This document shows positions 46,584 to 56,103 of a DNA stretch of 64,000 nt, piece by piece. Position 1 is the stretch's first letter, and every line of letters begins with the position of its first letter. The DNA lies in assembly GCA_963978545.1 (NCBI GenBank), contig OZ021727.1, positions 14,334,743-14,398,742 of the forward strand, read 5' to 3'. The translations under genes were made by a program, and so were the position numbers. Below the pieces are notes generated by a model that worked only from the letters and a program-made list of their open reading frames with translations, had not been told where the DNA came from and did not search any database. Origin of the DNA: Linyphia triangularis (Eukaryota; Arthropoda; Arachnida; Araneae; Linyphiidae).

Positions 46584-46785
46584 CCGACCGAACGGTATAG
46601 TGGTAAGTGTGCTAGCATCTAGACCACGAGGTTGCGAGTTCGAGTCCCGTATTAGGCATGGGTGTTTGTAAATGTATGTTGGCTTGTCTAATGACGAATG
46701 TTTCGGCGCATTATAGCCCTCGTGTTGCTGACGGAGTCAGATAATCTGAAAAAAAAACAAAAAACAATAACCAACCAAGGGGGTC
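46584..46785 (+). mobile_element. SINE-A copy
   Basis: Starts GCCGACCGAACGGTATAGTG, B box GAGTTCGAGTCC, then the common body and GATAATCTGAA, an A-rich stretch and ATAACCAACCAA. The A-rich insertion before the tail is peculiar to this copy. No clear target duplication was found. Confidence 0.8.
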
Positions 46786-46988
46786 GGAAGGCTTTATCTA
46801 GTCCATGTAAAGAGGCCTATTTTATGTACCTTTTTCTCAGAAACTACACATAGCATTGATTTAAACTTCTGTTCTGCCAATATTAAAACCTTTTATAAAG
46901 ACTGACATATGCTTTTGTAAAAATAACATTATTTTGTTTAGGATATGTGATATTTTTTATAAAATTTTCCAAAAGAAACATGGTTAGG

Positions 46989-47042
46989 TTGGTTGGTTGA
47001 AGTTTAATGGCGCAAGGGCAACAAATGGGCCATATTGCGCTA
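46989..47042 (-). mobile_element. Very short SINE-C insertion with target duplication
   Basis: A 54-bp insert, read on the minus strand as a TTGCCCTTGCGCC-containing piece ending in CAACCAACCAA. It is flanked by a 15-bp direct repeat AGAAACATGRTTAGG (46974-46988 and 47043-47057, one mismatch). It is a severely 5'-truncated retroposed copy. The same TTGCCCTTGCGCC end occurs at 47990 and 50541-50606. Confidence 0.75.
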
Positions 47043-47472
47043 AGAAACATGATTAGGAATTTAAAAAATAAAAAATCAAATCAATACTTCTTTAAAAGCA
47101 TATGTCTGTTTGTGTAAAAATACAATATGTACCAGAAAAAAATATTCAGAGCAAAATATTGAGTAGATCATGAGAAAAAAATACATTTGTATGCAATTGC
47201 AACAGCAATTTGTGAAAACAGCGTTTAAAGTACAAAGCAGACGTGTTTTTTTTTTTTTTTTTTTTCCCCAGCGATGTTATTTTTTTTTCGAAAAATATTT
47301 AAGAAATACTTCGGATGAGCGCATTATCCACCAAGTTTAACCATAGTATAGATAACATTTCAAATATTGTGATGCGCTAAAAACCTCAAAATGGATTCTG
47401 AGAAAAAATTTTGCTTTCTGACCCCTTTTAAGAGATCCCCATTTTCTCCTCGAAATTTGCCAGTTTATAGGC

Positions 47473-47531
47473 GGCGCATTATAGCCCTCGTGTTGCTGAC
47501 GGCGCCAGATAATCTGAATACAACCAACCAA
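47473..47531 (+). mobile_element. SINE-A 3' fragment
   Basis: Only the last 59 bp of SINE-A, from GCGCATTATAGCCCTCGTG to CAACCAACCAAC. It is followed by CAGCCAGTTTATAG, which repeats GCCAGTTTATAG at 47458-47469: a probable 12-bp target duplication, so this is a 5'-truncated insertion rather than a decayed copy. Confidence 0.75.
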
Positions 47532-47696
47532 CAGCCAGTTTATAGTGCTGTTCAGTGCGCATGATAACCATTGTGTAGAAATTGCTCACAATAAATGCAA
47601 AAAGGGCATATCTTTGAAAGATTTTGCCGAATACACATTCTGGAGTAGGTATCGGTATTCTCTCTGTAGTATTTCTTTTCAAAGTGTTTGGACTCA

Positions 47697-47812
47697 ATGG
47701 CGCTTAAGCAGATTTTCTTGTTGGTGGTTGGACTGCTAAGTGGAAGTTTTCTATACTTCCTCCCATTTCCTGTCTGTTGGAAGTTTTACGGATTTTCTCT
47801 CATTCGAGACGC
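47697..47812 (+). CDS. Candidate first coding exon with a membrane anchor
   Basis: ATG at 47697 opens 38 codons that begin MALKQIFLLVVGLLSGSFLY and continue with PFPVCWKFYGFSLIRD: a single hydrophobic segment with an aromatic/Pro stretch, like a signal anchor. The frame runs into GC-GTGAGAAG, a possible donor at 47813, before an immediate TGA. The GC content is above that of its surroundings. No downstream exon could be found, so it is either the start of a gene whose remainder is not visible or chance. No family is claimed. Confidence 0.25.
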
Positions 47813-47989
47813 GTGAGAAGAGGTTTCCCTCGAAAGACCTCTTCGTAGGCATCCATGTTCATAAAATCTTAATATGACGATACTCAGGTGCAGTTTTAGC
47901 CTCATGTAGCTTTTTTTTTCTGTAATGCATCCAACAAAACCCTACCGAAAAGATTTCTCCTTGTCATTCGGTCGGTGCAGTTTGACTTT

Positions 47990-48033
47990 TGTAGTTGCCC
48001 TTGCGCCATGAAAATCAAAATTAACCAACCTCC
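47990..48033 (+). mobile_element. SINE-C fragment
   Basis: GTTGCCCTTGCGCCATGAAA followed by AATTAACCAACC: the plus-strand 3' end of the family described at 46989. Confidence 0.55.
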
Positions 48034-48497
48034 TTGTCATTCGGACTGTTTTCATGAGTCTACATCTTTATTTGTAACGATGATTTGACGCAGTGTAACT
48101 CGTGCACAATGAAAAATTGATAACAGATAATTATTTCACATTATTAAACTTTTAATTTTACATTAAATAAAAGTTTTTAGACGGGATTTTTTTATACAAA
48201 ATAGAAATGTTGTTTCGGCGTCTGAAAATCGGACAATAAGATTTAATACTATCTCTAAAGAATGAAAAAAAAATCCACAAGGTAAAATAATCATGAAATC
48301 GTTAAAATAATTAAGTCAGAAAAATCAGTTATTCATGTTTTTAATTTAAACATAAAACATTTCGGTAATCATTACTTAAAAAAAAATAAAAAAAAATGGC
48401 TCCGTAGTCCTGCATTGCGGATACGTGTCATTTGTGTAAAAGTCTCGGTTACTGGCATTTCACACGCTGAGAGATTCATTGTATTGCAAGCATGAGC

Positions 48498-48684
48498 CCT
48501 TGGCGCCCACCTGATGGCTGTGGGGTTAGCGCTCTCGCTTCGCATGCCAAAGGTGCCGGGTTCGAATTCCGGGATAGGCATGGATGCTCGATGTGGTTCG
48601 GAATCCATGTTAAGCTATAGGTCCCTATATGATAAGTTGTTACTGCGCATAAAATAGGTCGCCAAGGGTACAAACCAACCAACC
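48498..48684 (+). mobile_element. SINE-B (tRNA-derived) copy
   Basis: The tRNA-like head has GTGGGGTTAGCGCTC (A box), an anticodon-arm-like GCTTCGCATGCC and GGTTCGAATTCC (B box). This resembles a tRNA-Ala more than the Arg-like head of SINE-A. The body includes GGCATGGATG and a GCGCATAAAATAGG stretch; the tail is CAAACCAACCAACC. It is the same family as the host element at 50813. Confidence 0.75.
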
Positions 48685-48779
48685 ATAAGTCCTTGACGAA
48701 AGGTTCATTGCTGCGCATTAGTAAGCTCGCTTCCTTGCTCTAAGGTTAATTGCTACGTAAGCATTTAATAGTAGAAGAC

Positions 48780-49135
48780 CCTCTCCTATCGAGAAAAGTT
48801 CAATTAGAGGTCAAAACTACTTACGTTAGAAATTTTATAAATATAATCCTTTATTAGAAGTCGCTTTGTTAAAAAATAATTATAATAATAATGAATGAAT
48901 GAATTTTGTCTGTCAAAAGTTCAGTTAGAATGCCAAAACTACTTTTGTTGAAAATTTCAGAGTGTACCCTGATAAAAAGTTTCCTTTGCTATAAAAAAAA
49001 AATATATATATATTATTAAAAGGAAATAATTAAAATTTTTACATTCTGTTTTTCAAAAGTCCAATTAGAAGGCCAAAACTACTTATGTTGAAAATTTCAG
49101 AGCCCTATTCTTATTAGAAGTAGCTTTTTATAGAG
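48780..49135. repeat. Three diverged ~130-bp tandem units
   Basis: AATTAGAGGTCAAAACTACT (48809), GTTAGAATGCCAAAACTACT and AATTAGAAGGCCAAAACTAC recur at spacings of about 115 to 140 bp, each followed by GTTGAAAATTTCAGAG or a variant and later ATTAGAAGT. Non-coding. Confidence 0.65.
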
Positions 49136-50540
49136 GGCAAGACAGACTATTTGCTTTATTATTAGATGTAAGGGAATTAACAATTTTAAAATACACATGT
49201 TTCATTACAAATATGCATTAGTGACAATATTTCCAATATAATAGCATTATAAACTTGAAAGGTATTCAAAGATAGGAGCTAATAATAAAAATAATAGCTA
49301 ATATTGATATAATAAACAGGTCTTTGATTGAATGTGCGAATCTGTCAGGGTTAATGAGAGTGACAGATTTAAAGTTTAAAACGTATAAAAAAATTAACGA
49401 GCGTAAAAGATTCGAATTTAGAGCCTAATGAAATGTTTAGACGATTTGTTTTACTGCGTGAAATCCAGAAGTTGAATTGACAAGTGGAATCTAAAAGAAG
49501 ATAAGAATGCCAAGGTGAACCATAGACATAGGTGGAACCTTACAATGACGTCAGCATGCTCCAGAATAGGATGCGCTGTTATCGTTTGTACTATATACAG
49601 GGTTGTTCCTTATTAGTAGCAGTGTTTGCATAAGCAAGGTTGTTCCTTATTATTACCAGTGTTAACATTAGAAAATGATTTTAATATCTATTTGAATATT
49701 TGAAGAAAAGAAGAAAGTATGGATGTAAGTTAGTTTTTCTATTCCTTTTTAAAACGTTCAAAAGTGTGTTCACCAAAAATGTAACACTTTTTCTTGACAC
49801 TGCGACAACGAGCTTTTATATCTGCAGCTTTTATATCTATAAGAAAGTATCAAATAATGAAAAGTTTTTGGTTGACTCTGAAAATGTTGCAAAACCACTT
49901 TTGAACATCTATTTTAATTGTACATTGCAAAATATTATCTTTAGCAAATTTCTATTTGGAAGTTCACGGGTTTTCTTTTATTCGCAACTTCCCTTTGAAA
50001 GAATAAACTGCAAGAATTTTCATATCATCGTACTGTATATTCAACCAGAGAAATCCGAGATTAGTAATTAGACACCAATACATGTATCGAACTTTTGCTA
50101 CAAAAGTGGTACAACTCGCAAGTCTTCATATTTGAGTTAAAGTGTGTACAAACTGGACTGCATGTATTTGAAGCTGTTTGAATGGTGAAAGATGGTTTAA
50201 AAGTTGAATTCAAATGGAAACTGACTTATGCAGTTCTTCCAGCTTCAAATCCATGTAGTCTGCTACTCTATACACAACTCGAACCTCTTCAACTTTGATT
50301 TATCACTTTTGTAGCAAGGCTGAAATGTTCAAGTCTTTTCCTTTGCATTGCGTGGTGATTAACATGCTTCTTATTTCTATAGACTTGTAATTTTAAGTTA
50401 ATTCGATGTTTAAGATGTAGTCTTATGAACTGGAAAGTTTAGAAATATAAGGGTAAAATAAATTTTTCTTATTTAAATAATACGAAGACTCATTGATATA
50501 GTCTTGAGTCAATAAAAGGCTTGTATTAACCATTAACTGC
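49136..50540. other. Unannotated spacer
   Basis: Contains a 123-codon frame at 49700-50071 (plus) with no recognisable domain and AT-driven composition, and a short direct repeat (GGTTGTTCCTTATTA at 49602 and 49642). I support no gene here, though the frame is long for this composition. Confidence 0.4.
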
Positions 50541-50606
50541 TGTGGTTAGTTGGTTTAAGGTTTCTGGCGCAAGGGCAGAATTTGGGATATGCTGTACCAA
50601 ACAAAT
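50541..50606 (-). mobile_element. SINE-C fragment
   Basis: GTTAGTTGGTTTAAGG and GGCGCAAGGGCAGAATTTGG, the complement of the SINE-C 3' end; the tail is slightly decayed. Confidence 0.55.
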
Positions 50607-50812
50607 TGGTGAACATCGCTTTTAAATTTAAAAAACGTAGTACAAGAGCAATTTTTACAAAAGTCGCGGATGAAATATTTTAAGGGGGTGGGAGCGTTCC
50701 ACGAAAAATGACTCGCAGGTTGTTAGAGCGCATAAAGGTTTGCTTTGAATTCAAGTTCTTAAAACTCCCGTAATGCTTTGACCATTTCGTTTAATCATTT
50801 TACTTTTGTGCA

Positions 50813-51184
50813 CACCTGGATATCTGTGGGGTTAGCGCTCTGGCCTTGCATGCTAAAGGTGCCGGGTTCGAATCCTGGGGCCGACTAAACGGTATAGTGG
50901 TTAGCGTGCTGGCTTCTAGACCGCGAGGTTGCGGGTTCGAGTCCCGTGTTAGGCATGGGTGTTTGTAAATGTATGTTGGCTTGTTTAATGACGAATGTTT
51001 CGGCGCATTATAGCCCTCGTGTTGCTGACGGCGCCAGATAATCTGAATACAACCAACCAACCGAATCCTGGGTAAATCATGGATGTTCATTGTGGTCTGG
51101 AATCAACTTTAAATTGTAGTCCCCGGCCAAATTAGCCGTTATCGTGCACAAAGACTAGTCTTTGAGACAACAAACCAACCAACC
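50813..51184 (+). mobile_element. SINE-B copy interrupted by SINE-A
   Basis: The head (GTGGGGTTAGCGCTC, then the B box GGTTCGAATCC) runs to 50879 and the body resumes at 51073 with TAAATCATGGATG, ending in ACAAACCAACCAACC at about 51184. The insertion falls just after the B box. With SINE-A and its duplication removed, the element is about 180 bp, as at 48498. Confidence 0.85.
50880..51061 (+). mobile_element. SINE-A inserted into SINE-B
   Basis: Complete SINE-A: GCCGACTAAACGGTATAGTG, then TTAGCGTGCTGGCTTCTAGA, the B box GGTTCGAGTCC, the common body and a CAACCAACC tail. It is bounded by an 11-bp direct repeat CGAATCCTGGG (50869-50879 and 51062-51072) copied from the SINE-B B-box region. The GGCTTCTAGA anticodon-loop-like stretch and GGTTGCGGGTTCGAGTCCC suggest derivation from a tRNA-Arg(UCU). 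Confidence 0.9.
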
Positions 51185-51408
51185 ATGTTATTTTTATAAG
51201 GCGTTGTAGTTTTGCTCGAGTTTTGAAAACTGCGCTGTAGTACTAACATTTCAATCTTCTCCGGATCCATTATCAGCTTTAGAAGGTGAGGACAAGACAA
51301 CCCTAACTCGGATGAAATGTTCAGAAAGGATCGAGTATGTCCTGAAAGCTGTATTTTGAAATCATGTGTCCTTCCCTAACAGTAGACAAGCTTTTGATTA
51401 TTTCTTTG

Positions 51409-51586
51409 GTTGGTTGTATTCAGATTATCTGGCGCCGTCAGCAACACGAGGGCTATAATGCGCCGAAACATTCGTCATTAGACAAGCCAACATACATTTA
51501 CAAACACCCATGCCTAACACGGGACTCGAACCCGCAACCTCGCGATCAAGAAGCTAGCATGCTAACCACTATACCGTTCGGTCGGC
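51409..51586 (-). mobile_element. SINE-A copy with 13-bp target duplication
   Basis: Minus-strand full copy from GCCGACCGAACGGTATAGTG (complement, ending 51586) to the CAACC tail. Direct repeats GATTATTTCTTTG occur at 51396-51408 and 51587-51599. The perfect duplication and high similarity to 50880-51061 indicate fairly recent activity. Confidence 0.9.
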
Positions 51587-51599
51587 GATTATTTCTTTG

Positions 51600-52110
51600 T
51601 AAAATTATAACTGTGCATCCTGAAACACTTTACCTGTATCACAATGTCTAATAGGGTTTCGAAGTAAAATATTTACCTTTATAATAAGAAGACACTTTCA
51701 TTATAAGCATAAACTCATTACATTGATAAAATTGATTATCACTTCATTTGTTTCGGGGTAACTCCAAATTATCATTTTGGAGAAAAAAATAAAATAAAAA
51801 ATAGCGGTAAAAATGTTTTCTTGCAATATATCTTGAGTTCGGTACACCAATGCTAAAAAAAAACACTAAACCCTTATAGAAGCACTTCACGGTTTGTCAG
51901 TCCAAAACAAAAATTGGATAATTCGGATGTTCTTTTTCCCTTACGAACTCATTCTGTAAAGCAACGTATTCTAAAACGTTATTTTGTTTAAAAGCGAATT
52001 AGAAAAAATTGGGTTTGTATTGGATCTCTTCTGACACAGAACCGACACGAGGACTATACCAGAACATCGTTTGATCACGAACTGGACTACAAGTCTGAAT
52101 TTCTATTGTA
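51600..52110. other. Unannotated spacer
   Basis: No gene or repeat recognised before the start of the pogo-like element. Confidence 0.4.
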
Positions 52111-52237
52111 CAGTGGACGCCGCTTAATGTGATCACAATAGGACGAAAACGATTTGATAACAATAACCGAGTGATAATAATAAACGAAAAAATATTCAGG
52201 TTGAAAAAAGCAAACTTTTACATAGCATGTATTAATA

Positions 52238-53440
52238 CAGCGGTTCTCAAACTGTTTGGCGCGCCCTCCTAGGGGGTCGCGAGCACACTAGAGGGGAGGC
52301 GCGAGAATATCCAAAAGAAAATATAATTTAAAAAAATTGATTAACTGACTGAAAGGAATTCACACATACACATAGAAAACAAAATACAATTCGACATATT
52401 TAACAAATAAAGTAAAACAATTTACTAAATCAAAACTTAATCAAAACATACTAAATTAAAAACAAATTTAATAATTGTTAGTGACTTCCTTGGGTGTGTC
52501 TTGCAGAACAAAGTTTTTCGAAGGAAGGCTTAATATTAGAAATAGCCACTCTTAGTTCTGTTTCTATATTTAGCCGAGATCTATATTTTGTCTTCAAAGA
52601 AACCACAACAGAAAATCCAGTTTCACAAAGATAGGATGTTGAAAATGGTAATAGAATGCGAAATGCCCTTGTTTTTAGTGCAGAAAAATCATCTACTCCT
52701 GTCCAAAATTCAAATGTAGTGATTTATTACTAAATTGTCTTTTGTTTCGACACTTGTCATGAAGTCGATGATTTTTTTCCCTCATCACTTGAGAGTCCTT
52801 CGGGAGTCTTATGAAATGGATCCCTAACCCACTCGTAACTTGCTATCAGTTGGAAGTCAGCAAGAAAATAATTTTTAAAATTCTTTGCCAGCATGGCTAA
52901 ATGATTTTCAATGGTTACAAAAACAACTTTTACATGTTCTTCTTCAGCCTTGTAAGTTTTAGTACAATCATCCACATTTGCAAACATTGTTAGGTTTTTT
53001 AACTTTAAATTTCGGCTCCATAATGCCAATTTTCTACAAAACGCATTAATTTTATCACTCGTATCCAACATGTGTATATTTGCTTCTTGGAAGATTCAAG
53101 TTATTTAATTTCTGGAATATGTCGACCAAGTAGCTCAATTTCATCACAAATAAACCATCGCGAAAATTCTCGGCTTCCGGTCTGTTTTCTCTTCTAGGAA
53201 ATTGGCGATTTCTTCTCTTAATTCATAAACGCGTTGCAAAAATTTCCCTCGTGATAAACATCTTACCTCGCAATAAAATAGTAACGATAAATGTACTGAA
53301 CCCATGTCTTTACAAAGTGCGGAAAAGAATCCAAAATACTCAATATACATTATAGTTGTATACATTTTATTGTAAGCGGGGCGCGATGAAAATTATGATT
53401 GAAAACTGAGCCGCGAATACTTAAAGGTTGTGAAACGCTG
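52238..53440 (-). mobile_element. hAT transposon remnant, 1.2 kb, with 8-bp target duplication
   Basis: The left end CAGCGGTTCTCAAAC and the right end (inward) CAGCGTTTCACAACC form imperfect terminal repeats. The 8-bp target duplication TATTAATA is exact (52230-52237 and 53441-53448), the length expected for hAT. The GGCGCGCCCTCCTAGGG and GGGGCGCGATG subterminal regions are GC-rich. It contains the C-terminal part of a transposase on the minus strand. The internal 5' half of the gene is missing, so it moved as a deleted copy using enzyme from elsewhere or decayed after insertion. Confidence 0.88.
52757..53365 (-). pseudogene. hAT transposase (ZBED/SCAND3-like), C-terminal fragment with frameshifts
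   Basis: Two overlapping-style frames give consecutive parts of one protein: 53365-53144 with ALCKDMGS, EVRCLSRGKFLQRVYELREE and FLEEK, then, after frame changes near 53160 and 53090, KLSYLVDIFQKLNNLNL and 53071-52757 with DKINAFCRKLALWSRNL. The LCKDMGS...LLF...EVR.LSRGK.L.RV.ELREE order is characteristic of domesticated and free hAT transposases of the ZBED5/FAM200/SCAND3 type. The BED finger, the catalytic start and the extreme C-terminal dimerisation motif are absent or decayed. Non-functional. Confidence 0.85.
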
Positions 53441-53944
53441 TATTAATAAATAAAGACAAAGTTAATTCCGCAGAATATATAAAGCATGAAAAATATAACA
53501 AATAAGATAAATATGTAACTCTGTACTATTATACAAAAACATACTTATTGACTTGAAAAGAACAACATTTATTAATTGATAACAATAAACGAACTTTTGA
53601 TTACAATAACCGGTGATTTTTAAGTGTATTTTGATACAAGCGGACGGAATTTAGTGATTTTGATAACATTAAACGTTTGATAACATTAACCGTGATCACA
53701 TTAAGCGGCGACCACTGTATTTTTGAAATCCAGTGATATTTTGCCTCTTATTTGATCACAAAGAAGTTTGGGCAGTAGTTTTGAATGGACTCTAATACCT
53801 TGTGGGATAGAATAATAGTTTTGTGCTTCAGAAACCATATCGAACACTAAAAATATAGTTTTGTACTTACTATAGACGAGATGGTCGTTTATAGGATGAA
53901 TCAAGATCGGATTTTGCTCTTGCAGTGTAATGCATCTTTGAATT

Positions 53945-56103
53945 TCTCCAATTTGAAATAAATGGGGGACGATGTTCAATGAATTATTGTTCAAAAAGTA
54001 AAAATTTTCAATTTTTTTTCCTTTGAAAAAATTGAAGCTAATATATAGTAGAATCTCCACTTCCAATTTTATCATACTCAGAAAATAAAAAGTGATTCAA
54101 AAGTTGGTCCCAAAAAGAGCACGATAAAAAATTTTCTTTTTAAATTTTCCACATGTTAATCGGACGGAAAACTTCAAATTTCTTAATTTTCGAATTCTTC
54201 CAATTTTTTTACACCCAGGGTTATTGAAAAAATCAACAGAGTCGATTTCCGCAGTCAAATCGTCACTTAAATGACGTTTTATTTTTCAAAATCTGATTAT
54301 TGCAAAAAAAATTTGCATTTCCCATTGAAAATACATTAGTCATGTTAATATTATTGGCAAATATCGCATTCCTAATTTTTAAAATTTAACCTTCCTTTTG
54401 AACATAGGATCATAAAAATAATAACCTGAATCCATTTTGATCATCAATTTGCTTATTAAGTGGTATTTTAGTACTCAAAATCGAAATAATGCAAAGTACG
54501 AATACGGCTTAAAAACAATTTCCGAGCGCTTCCGTTCCAAAATGTCCACTGGTCATTTTCCTATTGAAAACTGGTTTTTGGCCAAATTTTGAATTAAATG
54601 CAATTGATGAAGCGTTTTGCGTTATAGAAATATAATTTGGATCAATTTGAACAAAATAAAATTTTCCATTCAAATACACACGAAACTGAATAATTTCACG
54701 ATATTCGAAAAATTGTAGTTCTGATTTAAAAAAAAAACCTTTTACATAAAATTTGGACCAGGAATGACTATAAAAATTATTTTCAACATAAAATGAGAAT
54801 TATCAAGCATTTGAGCCTATTTCTGGAAAATAAAATTTCCCCAATTTGAAATAAATGGGAGACGATGTTCAAGGAATTATTGTTCATAAACTGAAATTTT
54901 CAAAATTTTTTCCTTTGGAGAAATTGAAGCTAATACATAGTAAAACCTTCAATTCCAATTTTATAGCACTCCCAAAATGAGATGTATGTCAAAAGTTGGT
55001 CCCCAAAAGTGCACTATCAAAATTTTTCTTTTTTAATATTTTCATGTTAATCGTATAGAAAATTTCAAATTTCTCAATTTTCGAAATCTTAATATATTTG
55101 TACACCCAGGTTAATAAAAATCCAAACCCGAATCGATTTCCCCATTCAATTCGTCATTAAAGGGACATTTTATTTCACAAAATCTGATTATTGCAAAAAA
55201 AGTTTATATTTCTCATTGAAAATGCATTAGCCATTTTAATCCTATGGGAAATTTCACATTACCAATTTTTAAAATTTAACCTTCTTTTTGAACATAATGT
55301 TATAAAAATTATCACCTGAATCCATTCTGGTCATGAATTTGCTTAAAAAGTGGTATTTTAGTACTCAAAATCAAAATAATGAGAAGTACGAATACGACTT
55401 AAAAACAGTTTCCGAGTGACTTGTCATTTCAACTTGTCATTTTCCAATTGAAAAAGGGTTTTATGGTCAAATTTTGAACTTGTGCAATTGATGAAGCGTT
55501 TTACATTATAGAAACACAATTTGGATCAATTTGAACAAAATAAAATTTTCCACTTAAATACACGAAACTGAAAAATTTCACGATTTTCGAAAAATTATAT
55601 TTTTGATTTAAAAAAAAAAATTTCATTAAAATTAGGACCAAGAATAAGTAGAAAAAATATTTGCAACTCAAAATAAGAAAAGGAAAGTATTTGAGCCTAT
55701 TTCCCCCATTGAAAATACACGAGGGGACGATGTTCAATGAATTATTGTTCAAAAAGCAAAATTTTCAAAATTTTTTTACTATGAAGAAATTGAAGCTAGT
55801 ATATAGTAGAATCTCCAATTACAATTTTATAACAGTCAGAAAATATTAAGTGGTTCAAAAGTTGGTCCCAAAAAGTACGCGATCAAAATTTTTCGTTTTA
55901 AATTTTCCAAATGTTAATCGCACGAAAAACTTCAAATTTCTTAATTTTTGAATTCTTCCAATTTTTATACACCCAGGTTTATTGTAAAAATTACCCGAGT
56001 CAATTTCCGCAGTAAATCGTCACTTAAATGACGTTTTATTTCTAAAATTCTGATTATTGCAAAAAAAATTTGTATTTCCCATTGAAAATACATTTGTCAT
56101 GTC
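53945..56103. repeat. Satellite array edge: ~880-bp long monomers
   Basis: Two full long monomers and part of a third, anchored at the GACGATGTTC motif at 53968, 54861 and 55726 (spacings 893 and 865 bp). Each holds the sequence found in the short monomers plus about 510 bp extra, running from CGTCACTTAAATGACG through TGCAATTGATGAAGCG to a TTTGCAAC-like passage. These copies are more diverged from one another than the short ones, as expected at an array margin. Non-coding. Confidence 0.8.

Larger units (their letters stand above)
52111..53717. mobile_element. pogo/Tigger-like MITE carrying a nested hAT element
   Basis: The ends agree in 25 of 26 positions: CAGTGGACGCCGCTTAATGT plus GATCAC on the left, with T for A at position 7 on the right. 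TA lies on both sides (52109-52110 and 53718-53719). CAGT ends with TA duplication fit the Tc1/mariner superfamily, pogo/Tigger branch. Subterminal TTGATAACAATAA-type motifs recur on both sides (52151, 53580, 53661, 53679). Without the insert (52238-53440) and one duplicated target copy, the element is about 396 bp and non-coding. Confidence 0.85.

Noticed and set aside
49700..50071. 123-codon plus-strand frame
   Set aside because: No domain, signal or repeat; Phe/Lys/Asn-rich composition follows the AT-rich DNA.
50880..50955. Functional tRNA gene
   Set aside because: A and B boxes are present, but acceptor and anticodon stems pair poorly and a conserved SINE body and tail follow; it is a SINE head.
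51364..51651. Frames reading IQIIWRRQQHEG and similar near the SINEs
   Set aside because: The same peptide appears at every SINE-A copy; it is the SINE body translated.
53701..54075. 124-codon minus-strand frame
   Set aside because: It straddles the end of the pogo-like element, unique spacer and the first satellite monomer, so cannot be an old gene; no family resemblance.
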